From assembly GCA_903853735.1 (NCBI GenBank), contig CAINUH010000114.1:1-9144 (forward strand): a stretch of DNA of 9,144 nucleotides, in the 5' to 3' direction. The first letter of the stretch is position 1. Every line of letters starts with the position of its first letter. The stretch comes from an uncultured Desulfomonile sp. Its GTDB lineage: Bacteria > Desulfobacterota > Desulfomonilia > Desulfomonilales > Desulfomonilaceae. Both the position numbers and the translations under genes were made by a program. The notes beneath the pieces were generated by a model. The model was not told where the DNA came from. It worked only from the letters and a program-made list of their open reading frames with translations, and made no database searches. This document shows, in pieces, positions 1 to 6,691 of the stretch.

Positions 1-1
1 A

Positions 2-940
2 TTTCCTTCCGCACTCGGATTGTTTATATGTTCCGGCGGAGAACCATTCTTATACCCGAGGCTTAGGGATGCCCTCAAGTTGGCCAGACAATACCGCACC
101 ATGACGACCATTACGAGCAACGGCATGCTGTTGAACCGGAAAAATGCTCAATGGCTCGTGGAGGATCAGAGCCTTCATGAGCTTTGTATTTCCTTTGACG
201 GCGCTAGTAAGGATACTCTTGAGCGAATACGGCGGGGCGCCAACTTTGACACAATTCTCGAAAATATCTCATATCTTACGAATCTCAAAACAAAGGCTGG
301 GGTGATCTATCCTCGCCTGTGGCTGCGGTACGTTGTGATGAAGTCCAATGCCACGGAACTTCCGGACGTGTTCCAACTCTGTGCAACGCACGGTCTTTAC
401 AAGGTTGATGTCAAATACCTCACTGTTTCAAATGACATAGATTTTGACGAATCGTTGCACAGCCATCCGGAACTTGCTCGCGAAGTTTTCTCTGAGGCCA
501 GACGTCAAGCGAGAGACCACCGGGTTGGGGTGCAACTGCCTGCGTTGCCCGGCAGTTCCGATCGTGGGAGAAAATGTCTTGATCCCTGGCAGTTCTTGCA
601 AATCGATACCGATGGTTCCCTCAGGTTCTGTTATCAGGGGTGGAGACAGCGACTTGGTTTTTTTGATGAGGACTTTGAATCGATTTGGCGCGGCGAACAT
701 TACCAGAGAATCCGTAGGACTATTGATTCCGACAAACCCTATTTTCCGCATTGCTCGGACTGCTCAGTCAGACTGGGTGTCAATTCCGAGAGTTCGCACA
801 ATCAAAAAATCGACCCTGAAACCTTCTTGATTCCCGGACTCGAACAGTGGCAAATAGCGTTCAACAAGAGAGAAGAAGAAAATGCCTTGTCCTTCCGGGA
901 ACTCAAATCCGGTGTTTGGCGAGAGGATAATTCTCAATAA
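2..940 (+). CDS. Radical SAM protein with SPASM-like C-terminal cysteines (5' partial)
   Basis: The frame is open to the left edge, so the true start and the CxxxCxxC cluster loop that binds the radical SAM [4Fe-4S] lie outside the window; the TTG at 20 is not a credible start. What is visible begins at the SAM-binding GGEP motif (about 35-46) and runs through a typical partial TIM barrel, including an ISFDGA strand (about 188-205) and an RRGANFDTIL segment. The C-terminal part has cysteines encoded near 575, 629, 752 and 761 (CLDPW, FCYQG, CSDC), the pattern of a SPASM or twitch domain holding an auxiliary Fe-S cluster. Family members modify peptides or small molecules, but nothing here gives the substrate; no precursor peptide is seen downstream. 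It reads in the same direction as the c-di-GMP genes, 121 bases before the start chosen for the first of them, with no clear functional link. The family is secure; the specific role is unknown. Confidence 0.9.
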   Translation, partial: FPSALGLFICSGGEPFLYPRLRDALKLARQYRTMTTITSNGMLLNRKNAQWLVEDQSLHELCISFDGASKDTLERIRRGANFDTILENISYLTNLKTKAGVIYPRLWLRYVVMKSNATELPDVFQLCATHGLYKVDVKYLTVSNDIDFDESLHSHPELAREVFSEARRQARDHRVGVQLPALPGSSDRGRKCLDPWQFLQIDTDGSLRFCYQGWRQRLGFFDEDFESIWRGEHYQRIRRTIDSDKPYFPHCSDCSVRLGVNSESSHNQKIDPETFLIPGLEQWQIAFNKREEENALSFRELKSGVWREDNSQ

Positions 941-951
941 GTCCCGGTAGG

Positions 952-981
952 TTGAAAAAAGGTCGCATGGAGAGGTAATAT
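952..981 (+). promoter_or_regulatory. Possible sigma70-type promoter before the HD-GYP gene
   Basis: TTGAAA (952-957) resembles a -35 box with one mismatch. TAATAT (976-981) is a 4-of-6 match to a -10 box, and the spacing is 18 bases. Transcription would start near 988, which would leave out the ATG at 986 and favour the later starts of the HD-GYP gene. It is judged by eye only; such matches are common by chance. Confidence 0.25.
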
Positions 982-985
982 CGGT

Positions 986-1057
986 ATGTTCGAGCCAGAA
1001 ACCGAGATGTTTGATAAAGATAATCCCAGGTCTGAACACATTCCTGAAGAGGGATGA
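986..1057 (+). other. Short 23-codon ORF with good ribosome binding site, leader peptide or frameshifted N-terminus
   Basis: ATG at 986 follows GGAGAGGT (969-976) at a spacing of nine bases, a better start signal than any available to the following HD-GYP gene. The reading frame encodes a 23-residue acidic peptide (starting MFEPETEMFD) and stops with TGA at 1055-1057, five bases before the TTG at 1062. It is in a different frame from the HD-GYP gene. It could be a translated leader coupled to that gene, the true N-terminus separated by a frameshift or sequencing error, or chance. I recognise no homologue. Confidence 0.25.
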
Positions 1058-1061
1058 ACAC

Positions 1062-2618
1062 TTGAAAACCGATCCGGCCGATCACACAACGAAGCTTATG
1101 GACTTGACTGCGTCTGATTCCCATATTCAAGGCGGCACGGTTCTGGCTGTTGATGACGACAGAGTCTCTCTTGGCCTAATCACAGACTTACTGTCCATGA
1201 ATGGTTTTCGCGTATTGACTGCTACAAACGGAAACGAAGCAATTGATGTCTTTACGCAAGAGCGGCCGGATGTAGTTATTACCGACATAAGAATGCCGAA
1301 TGCAGATGGACTGGAAGTGCTCTCCAGGGCTAGAAAAATTGATGAAACAGTGCCTATAATCCTTGTGACCGGCTACGGAGATCTCGACAACGCAGTTGCA
1401 GCCCTTCGGCGGGGCGCCCAAGATTTTCTTCTTAAGCCCATAAACGTTGAAATACTGTTGAACGCGGTGTTCAAGGGAATTGAACTCGGCAGGCTGAAAA
1501 GGCTGGAAAGAGATTACAGGCGTATTCTGGAGGAGCAGGTCGAAGAAAGAACCAGAGAACTGGCGAAAACGAATGACTTTCTGACAGGCATTTTACAAAG
1601 CTCAAGGGGAGTTTCCATAGTTCTCTCTGATCTTGACGGAAAGATCATATTCTGGAATTCCGGAGCCGAAAACATATATGGCTACAAGGCCGAGGAAATG
1701 GTAGGGAATGACATCCTGAGCCTATACCCGGAAAGCGGCTATGCTCAAGAAATGCTCAATCTTGTAGACCGTATGATAAAGACCGGTATGACGGCAGTCC
1801 AGCAGAACACCAGACAGGTCTCAAAAGATGGCCGCGAACTCACTGTTTTTCTGACCATGTCCCACATGCTTGACGGCGCCGATCACGTGCGCGGAATACT
1901 CAGCCTCGGTAAGGATGTGACTGAGGAGTTTACCTTAAACGAGGAGTTACGGAAATCTTATCAAAGTATCCAGAGGCTACAGGGTGCATTCATTTTCGCG
2001 TTGGCCGAGTTGGCCGAGTCCAGAGATGAAGAGACGGCGTTTCATCTCAAGAGGATTCAGGCTTATTGCCGGGTCCTTTGCGAGAAACTCATACTGAGGG
2101 AAGGCTATCGGGAGTTAATGACCGAGAGATTCATCGAAAATCTCTTGCAAGCGGCAATACTTCACGACATAGGCAAAGTAGGGTTGCCTGACGCCATCCT
2201 TTTTACAACCGACAAGTTCACACCAGAAGAATTCGAAATTATGAAGATGCATACTATCAAGGGTGGTCAAGCCCTTTGCAACGCTGCAGAGCAGGCTGGG
2301 GAAAAGGAGGGGTATCTTACGCTGGGACAGGAGGTGGCCTATTACCATCACGAGCACTGGAGCGGTTCCGGTTATCCCTTCGGACTCAAAGGGCATGCAA
2401 TTCCTTTGACAGCAAGAATAGTTGCGATTTCAGACGTATATGACGCTTTAACCACGGCGAGACGCTACAAGAGAGCCTTTACCCATCACGAGGCCTGTGA
2501 CGAGATCGTTAAGGAACGAGGCAAACAATTCGACCCAGAACTGGTAGACGTGTTTCTGGAAGTAAAGGACGAATTTCAAAAAATTAGAGACAGTTTCGAT
2601 CGAGAAGACTCCACTTAA
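1062..2618 (+). CDS. Response regulator with REC, PAS and HD-GYP domains (c-di-GMP phosphodiesterase)
   Basis: This cytoplasmic protein is predicted to hydrolyse cyclic di-GMP under control of phosphorylation. Numbering here is from the earliest possible start, TTG at 1011. A receiver domain spans about 43-160, with acidic pocket DDD (48-50), phosphoacceptor Asp92 (TDIRMP), Thr120 and Lys142. A short coiled-coil linker (165-190) leads to a PAS domain (about 190-308) with no visible ligand signature. HD-GYP follows (about 325-525): His345, the HD pair 385-386 in LHDIGK, the HHEHW segment 446-450 and GSGYP with GYP at 454-456, so the metal and catalytic residues look intact. The layout is RpfG-like with an added PAS. 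I chose TTG 1062 because AAGAGGGA (1047-1054) lies eight bases upstream; TTG 1011 lacks a site, and ATG 1098 is the first ATG in frame. All three leave the domains whole. The gene is followed by a diguanylate cyclase and a PilZ gene, suggesting a local c-di-GMP module. The domain calls are firm; activity is inferred. Confidence 0.93.
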   Translation: MKTDPADHTTKLMDLTASDSHIQGGTVLAVDDDRVSLGLITDLLSMNGFRVLTATNGNEAIDVFTQERPDVVITDIRMPNADGLEVLSRARKIDETVPIILVTGYGDLDNAVAALRRGAQDFLLKPINVEILLNAVFKGIELGRLKRLERDYRRILEEQVEERTRELAKTNDFLTGILQSSRGVSIVLSDLDGKIIFWNSGAENIYGYKAEEMVGNDILSLYPESGYAQEMLNLVDRMIKTGMTAVQQNTRQVSKDGRELTVFLTMSHMLDGADHVRGILSLGKDVTEEFTLNEELRKSYQSIQRLQGAFIFALAELAESRDEETAFHLKRIQAYCRVLCEKLILREGYRELMTERFIENLLQAAILHDIGKVGLPDAILFTTDKFTPEEFEIMKMHTIKGGQALCNAAEQAGEKEGYLTLGQEVAYYHHEHWSGSGYPFGLKGHAIPLTARIVAISDVYDALTTARRYKRAFTHHEACDEIVKERGKQFDPELVDVFLEVKDEFQKIRDSFDREDST

Positions 2619-2696
2619 TGCAATTAAGTCAATGAACAGGAAACACTGTTGACGGTCCATATATTATTGTGTTCAAGAGCCGGTTTCCATTTATTT

Positions 2697-2701
2697 GGGG
2701 G
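2697..2701 (+). promoter_or_regulatory. Ribosome binding site fixing the TTG start of the GGDEF gene
   Basis: GGGGG sits nine bases before the TTG at 2711 and can pair with the CCUCC anti-Shine-Dalgarno using one G-U pair. An in-frame TAG at 2705-2707 excludes any earlier start, and the first in-frame ATG falls well inside the receiver domain, so TTG is effectively the only workable start. Confidence 0.5.
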
Positions 2702-2710
2702 TCGTAGTCA

Positions 2711-3619
2711 TTGAGAATATTGGTAGCCGATGATGATCCGGTGACCCGGTTGCTTGTGAAGTCTCACCTGATCCAATGGGGACATGAGGTGATCCTTTGT
2801 TCAGACGGTGCTATGGCGTGGGAACATTTGCAGCAGGAGGATTCTCCTAAACTTGCCATTCTCGACTGGATGATGCCTCAAAAGGACGGCCTTCAAATTT
2901 GCACCGACCTGAGGGATTGTCGAAAAGAACCTTACGTGTACATAATACTCTTGACCTCCAAGAGCGGCAAAGACGATGTGGTGAAAGGTCTCGAGGCCGG
3001 AGCCGACGATTACATCATTAAGCCTTTTGACTACAATGAATTCCGAACCAGGGTGCGCGCTGGGGCTCGGATAGTTCAACTGCAAGATGATCTCATGGCT
3101 GCCCTAAAGGTTTCCGAATTTCAGGCGGCCCACGATGCACTCACTCGGCTACTGAACCGTTCGGCAGTCCTAAATATTCTGGAAAAGGAGTTGATGAGAT
3201 CAAAGAGAGAAGGGGCGGCCGTGAGTGTGGTAATGGTTGACATAGATAACTTTAAGCGAATCAACGATCAACATGGTCACACTGCTGGAGATGCTGTGCT
3301 CCGCGAGGTAGCCAAGAGGTTGACGGCCTCAATGAGACCCTATGACTCTTGCGGTCGTTACGGCGGAGAAGAGTTTCTCATTGTAATTCCAGGGTGTAAG
3401 CAGGACGTAGCGAGAAACGTGGCGGAACGACTCAGAGATACCTTTGCGAAAAAACCGATCGACACTTCTGAGGGTTTATTCGGCGTTACTATCAGTCTTG
3501 GTGTTTCTACTGCCACCGAGGACGAGGATGTGAACATGGATTCTCTGATCCGAAGCGCTGATGAAGCCCTTTATCTGGCGAAAAAACTCGGCCGTAACCG
3601 AGTAGAATCTTCCAGTTAG
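2711..3619 (+). CDS. Response regulator with REC and GGDEF domains (diguanylate cyclase, PleD/WspR type)
   Basis: The predicted reaction is synthesis of cyclic di-GMP from two GTP, activated by phosphorylation and dimer formation of the receiver domain. The receiver (about 1-120) has the acidic pair in ADDDP (7-9), phosphoacceptor Asp52 in LDWMMP, Thr82 and Lys104 in KPF. A short helix (about 120-140) joins it to the GGDEF domain (about 140-300). That domain has the metal-binding Asp177 (VDIDNFK), the substrate-binding N185/D186 pair (FKRIND) and an intact GGEEF signature at 218-222. The RPYD sequence (209-212) lies five residues before GGEEF, exactly where the inhibitory I-site RxxD belongs, so product feedback inhibition is expected. 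At 302 residues it is a standard single-receiver cyclase with no membrane segment. It lies 92 bases after the HD-GYP gene and 72 before the PilZ gene, all on the same strand. The call is firm from the motifs; the cognate kinase is not in the window. Confidence 0.95.
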   Translation: MRILVADDDPVTRLLVKSHLIQWGHEVILCSDGAMAWEHLQQEDSPKLAILDWMMPQKDGLQICTDLRDCRKEPYVYIILLTSKSGKDDVVKGLEAGADDYIIKPFDYNEFRTRVRAGARIVQLQDDLMAALKVSEFQAAHDALTRLLNRSAVLNILEKELMRSKREGAAVSVVMVDIDNFKRINDQHGHTAGDAVLREVAKRLTASMRPYDSCGRYGGEEFLIVIPGCKQDVARNVAERLRDTFAKKPIDTSEGLFGVTISLGVSTATEDEDVNMDSLIRSADEALYLAKKLGRNRVESSS

Positions 3620-3691
3620 AAGAATTCAGTCATGTTTTAGGTCCATTGAGACCATAATTCAGGACCGGTCAACAGTGGAGGACAGCTTACA

Positions 3692-4225
3692 ATGTCACCC
3701 AAACGTACTATTAAGGCCCGACAGATCCTCGCAGACATTAAATCAGGGCTAAGTAATGAGCTGTTGATGGATAAGTACAATGTATCACTCAATGCTTTGC
3801 AGAATATTTTCAGAAAACTGTTGGACGCCAACGCCCTGCAAGAAGGTGAAGTAGAACAGCGCCTTTCATCCACACCAGAGAAATTGCCCGTAGGAAAGCA
3901 ACGAACATTGCAGAGGAACTATGTTTTTGTTCGGCTTCCGATATATGATTTGGAGAATCTGTTAAGCGAAGGTCTAGTCTTAGACATATCGGAGGAAGGT
4001 CTTCAGGTAAACGGCATAGCAACGAAAGTCGGCGAAAAAAAAGGATTCCTTGTGCAAGCGGATTATTTTGTTGATGTATTTCCTTTCAGCTTTGAGGCCG
4101 AGTGCAAGTGGGCTTCTATGACCGAAGAAGGGGAGTGGGCCGCTGGTTTTAAGATTAAGAGTATTTCGGAAGGGGGGTTGGAGGAACTCAGAAAGTTGAT
4201 CCGCATGCTGTCTCTCAGTGACTAG
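3692..4225 (+). CDS. PilZ domain protein with N-terminal helical (HTH-like) domain, c-di-GMP effector
   Basis: The C-terminal part (about 70-175) has the two PilZ ligand motifs: RTLQR (71-75, RxxxR) and DISEEG (98-103, D/NxSxxG). These are followed by beta-rich sequence ending with the typical AGFKI strand (151-155) and a C-terminal helix, so c-di-GMP binding is likely. Residues about 5-50 form a separate helical block (IKARQILADI, then KYNVS and ALQNIFRKLLDANAL) that resembles a small helix-turn-helix. I recall a similar block in front of PilZ in deltaproteobacterial proteins. It could bind DNA or a partner protein; this is not shown here. GGAGG (3677-3681) lies ten bases before the ATG, so the start is well supported. 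It follows a cyclase and a phosphodiesterase on the same strand and is probably a downstream receiver of their signal. Its last 11 bases overlap the end of the opposing UPF0280 gene. PilZ assignment is good; the target process is unknown. Confidence 0.85.
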   Translation: MSPKRTIKARQILADIKSGLSNELLMDKYNVSLNALQNIFRKLLDANALQEGEVEQRLSSTPEKLPVGKQRTLQRNYVFVRLPIYDLENLLSEGLVLDISEEGLQVNGIATKVGEKKGFLVQADYFVDVFPFSFEAECKWASMTEEGEWAAGFKIKSISEGGLEELRKLIRMLSLSD

Positions 4226-5048
4226 ACGGTTTATCAACCACTATCGGGGCCAAGAGACTGGAGATGCTTCCAGTGCACCGCGTATGCTTCTTGACGGTGA
4301 GACAAGCGCCTATTATCAAGCCTTTCTCAAAAAGTCTTTCAGCTTTAGCTATGCCTTGACTCAAAGCCAGTTCTATCTCCCCTTCGGATAGTTCTCCAAC
4401 CGCGCTGGTGACTTCCACTCCGTTTAGATCCGTATCAGGATCCACGGCGTCAGCCATCACCCGCTTCACAGCGGGGGCGTCTATAAATGTAGCATTGGCT
4501 ATGGCAGTAGCAGCCGCATCAGCAACAGCAGCGCTTTGCCCCAAGACGGTGGCTGCTGACGCTATACCGCGTGTGAAGCTTCTGCCCCCAAGCCCGCTGG
4601 TGCATATCCCGTTCACGTTCATTTCCGGAGTCAAGACAATGCGGTGCGTTACGTCCGGCCGAGCCACGTCCGGACGTATACCTACCGCCAACGAGTCGCC
4701 TGGGCCAAGGCGAATTGCCAAATCCCCACCGTTATTGACTACAACACGGGTTATCCCCGACTTCGAAAGCAAATCGGCTGTTGCTTCTGCAATCGCGCCG
4801 GCAACCGCTGCCATTGGAGTCAGATCCGGGTCACCTACCAGGCGGGCAGCCTCCCACATACTGTGCAGAAGCGGGTTGCCGGGAGATTCATCTATTTGCC
4901 GGGCCGGAGATTTGAAATATTGCCATCGGGAGGCTATCTGTTCCAAGAATTCAATAGCTTTTTGCGCCGCGCCTACACAGGAATCAGGCTGCGGAACACC
5001 AAATGCAAAACCTTCAATGAACATTCTCATGGGCCCGCATTCAACCAT
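4215..5048 (-). CDS. UPF0280/COG2122 family protein, ApbE (flavinyltransferase) superfamily
   Basis: The sequence matches the UPF0280 (COG2122) family: the LTPMAAVAGAIAEA segment (77-90), the NNGGDLAI strand (105-112), TSGLGGRSFTRG (150-161) and AVADAAATAIANA (174-186). The last segment corresponds to the ADxxxTA motif of ApbE FAD:protein FMN transferases, whose Asp and Thr hold Mg2+; Asp177 and Thr181 fit here. The HxxDPxTG motif of classical ApbE is not evident. No signal peptide or lipobox is seen, so it should be cytoplasmic. The gene starts 53 bases after hnr on the same strand, and E. barkeri Hnr carries a covalently bound flavin, so flavinylation of Hnr is a reasonable proposal. COG2122 has also been linked to homocysteine synthesis in methanogens, where again it works with ferredoxin-type partners. 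ATG 5048 is the only standard start nearby; it has no clear ribosome binding site, and the frame is open further upstream into hnr without ATG, GTG or TTG, so the start is the weakest part. Family firm, function inferred. Confidence 0.85.
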   Translation of the reverse strand: MVECGPMRMFIEGFAFGVPQPDSCVGAAQKAIEFLEQIASRWQYFKSPARQIDESPGNPLLHSMWEAARLVGDPDLTPMAAVAGAIAEATADLLSKSGITRVVVNNGGDLAIRLGPGDSLAVGIRPDVARPDVTHRIVLTPEMNVNGICTSGLGGRSFTRGIASAATVLGQSAAVADAAATAIANATFIDAPAVKRVMADAVDPDTDLNGVEVTSAVGELSEGEIELALSQGIAKAERLFEKGLIIGACLTVKKHTRCTGSISSLLAPIVVDKPSSH

Positions 5049-5101
5049 GACGGTTGAATCGCCCAGAATCAGGATAGCTTTTTCCCACCCGGACAGAATG
5101 T

Positions 5102-6601
5102 CTAACCTTTTGATCGAAATGGCTTGATGGCTTCCTCGTGGCCGCCGATTTCCCTGAAATCGTCCACAGTCATAGTGTATTCAATAGGACAGACAGTAGC
5201 AGGCGTAGGCACCCAAGTGAATGCACCCGGAAACACTTTTTCCACATCCACCATAAAATTAATGCCCCCTCCGGGTAAAACAAAAGTGGGGGCACCGCCT
5301 ACGGTCAGACGGGCCTTCATGGCATGTACGGCCTTGGTCAACTTAATCGGATAACGCGTTACACCAGCCCTGGCGCTTCCTCCGGATCCTCCACAATAAA
5401 TTGCCGACACTCTGGATTCCTGACATGAATCGGCCAATTCCCCCACTACCCGATAAACTTCCGGCGTCAGCGGAACTTTATCGAGAGACCCGTCCTCTCT
5501 CAATTCGAGCAGTACGGATTTGCGACCGGTCGTTTCAGTAACAAGTATCCGCAGACCGGGCTTTGCCTCGTTCATATCTATCCCTTCGATAGCATCCAAA
5601 GGATCAATGATGGACGTGCCCCCCCATCCTTTACCATGGTCTCCGAAGTAGCGACCTGGAGTGCTCCGCTTAAACCGCAGTCTAACTCCGCTCCGCTTAC
5701 ATCCCACATAGACCCCGGCTGGATGTTCACTCATGAGACCAGTGAGATGTGAGTCCAGAACAATGACTTCGTCGGCTGCCTCTCTAAAAAGACCGGCAAA
5801 CAGCCCCAATGTCGCGCTCCCACAACCGACCCTCATGACATCATCGATCCTTCCGTCAATGATGGGTCGCTGACCGACCTGAAGTTCCAACCTACTCCCA
5901 CCATCTATCCTGACCTTTATGCGCTGGCGATTTGCAATATCGGAAACGAGTCTGGCAGTGGTCAGGCCATGAGCGCCGGTGAGCAAGTTTACGCCACCGA
6001 TGGAGAGGATCTTTGACCCATATTCCTCTGTGGTCAAATGTCCTACTTTTCTTTTTCTATGAAAAATTACAGCTCCTTCGTCGCCGATCGTGCCGTCGGT
6101 ATCTATCTTTATCTTAATTCCGGAGTAGCTTAAAGGAGCTTCTGTTACGACCGTCACAACATCAATTCCATCGACTCTGGCCTGAACGATGTGAGGCGCC
6201 GGTTTGCAGTCTGGATACGTGGTGCCTGCTCCTATGCCGGTGATGAGAGGCTGTCGGATTGGAGGGTCCCAATCAGGGCCGGCGAGATGCTTAACCTGTT
6301 CATAAGTGAGCAACGGTATAGTACGCTCGAGTTTGCCGTCTCTATTCACAAACCTGTGACAGGCTCCTACAAAGCCTTCCTTGATCCGACAACGAACAGG
6401 GCATGCTTCACATGAAACGGATCCGGGCAAAGGCGCATCTTCTGAAAAAAGTGCCTCCTCCGGGCAGATTCTTAGACAAGCTCCGCATTCGGAACAGGCT
6501 TCACCGATAGAGGCCTTTTTCCTTTTCAGGGTTATGGCGTTTTGTGGGCAGTCAACAGCACAAGCTCCACAACCTTTGCATTTCTGAACGTCAACCTTCA
6601 T
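5102..6601 (-). CDS. hnr: 6-hydroxynicotinate reductase (ferredoxin-dependent iron-sulfur flavoprotein)
   Basis: Hnr (EC 1.3.7.1) reduces 6-hydroxynicotinate to 1,4,5,6-tetrahydro-6-oxonicotinate using reduced ferredoxin, the second step of nicotinate fermentation. The N-terminus is a two-cluster ferredoxin: Cys8, 11, 14, 18 and Cys36, 39, 42, 46 in CxxCxxCxxxCP patterns. A third cysteine group follows (Cys64, 67, 71, 81). This fits the E. barkeri enzyme, reported to contain two [4Fe-4S], one [2Fe-2S] and a covalent flavin. The remaining 400 residues hold the long glycine-rich catalytic region, which I recognise from proteins annotated as Hnr but cannot divide into standard folds. The 499-residue length is in line with that family. 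The gene lies between ena and the ApbE-like gene. ATG 6601 has only a weak site (AGG about 14 bases before). Recognition rests on remembered family resemblance plus the ena neighbour, which together make the call strong. Some homologues may act on related N-heterocycles. Confidence 0.85.
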   Translation of the reverse strand: MKVDVQKCKGCGACAVDCPQNAITLKRKKASIGEACSECGACLRICPEEALFSEDAPLPGSVSCEACPVRCRIKEGFVGACHRFVNRDGKLERTIPLLTYEQVKHLAGPDWDPPIRQPLITGIGAGTTYPDCKPAPHIVQARVDGIDVVTVVTEAPLSYSGIKIKIDTDGTIGDEGAVIFHRKRKVGHLTTEEYGSKILSIGGVNLLTGAHGLTTARLVSDIANRQRIKVRIDGGSRLELQVGQRPIIDGRIDDVMRVGCGSATLGLFAGLFREAADEVIVLDSHLTGLMSEHPAGVYVGCKRSGVRLRFKRSTPGRYFGDHGKGWGGTSIIDPLDAIEGIDMNEAKPGLRILVTETTGRKSVLLELREDGSLDKVPLTPEVYRVVGELADSCQESRVSAIYCGGSGGSARAGVTRYPIKLTKAVHAMKARLTVGGAPTFVLPGGGINFMVDVEKVFPGAFTWVPTPATVCPIEYTMTVDDFREIGGHEEAIKPFRSKG

Positions 6602-6691
6602 TGTTTTTTTATACCTGGAGGGAGTCGCACCCCAGAGTTAAGAAACCATTTGAAATTTCCCTTGAGCGTCATCTTGCTCAAAATAGTATAA

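Noticed and set aside
20..22. TTG as start of the radical SAM gene
   Set aside because: The frame is open upstream and the essential CxxxCxxC motif must precede the GGEP motif found only a few codons later, so the gene is cut by the window edge.
2000..2017. Tandem repeat of a 9-base unit (GTTGGCCGA twice)
   Set aside because: It encodes LAELAE in the helix that opens the HD-GYP domain, a normal family feature, and there are only two copies.
2635..2650. Small inverted repeat AACAG/CTGTT after the HD-GYP gene
   Set aside because: The stem is only five bases, AT-rich and has no following T run, so it is too weak for a terminator call.
3640..3670. GGTC...GACC repeat and GACCGGTC palindrome before the PilZ gene
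   Set aside because: Four-base arms and an eight-base palindrome are expected by chance. The CATAAT at 3653-3658 has no matching -35 box, so neither operator nor promoter is supported.
4666..4677. Perfect 12-base palindrome ACGTCCGGACGT with a partial copy at 4651-4659
   Set aside because: It is inside the UPF0280 coding region, where the protein has an RPDV repeat (residues 125-133). The coding repeat is enough explanation.
4408..5127. Long open frame (239 codons) on the + strand
   Set aside because: It lies fully antisense to the UPF0280 gene, which has clear family motifs. The Ser/Ala/Pro-rich translation with no domain is typical of a shadow frame.
6662..6681. Inverted repeat TTGAGC/GCTCAA between ena and hnr
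   Set aside because: A six-base stem with an eight-base loop and no T run on the minus strand; not convincing as terminator or attenuator.
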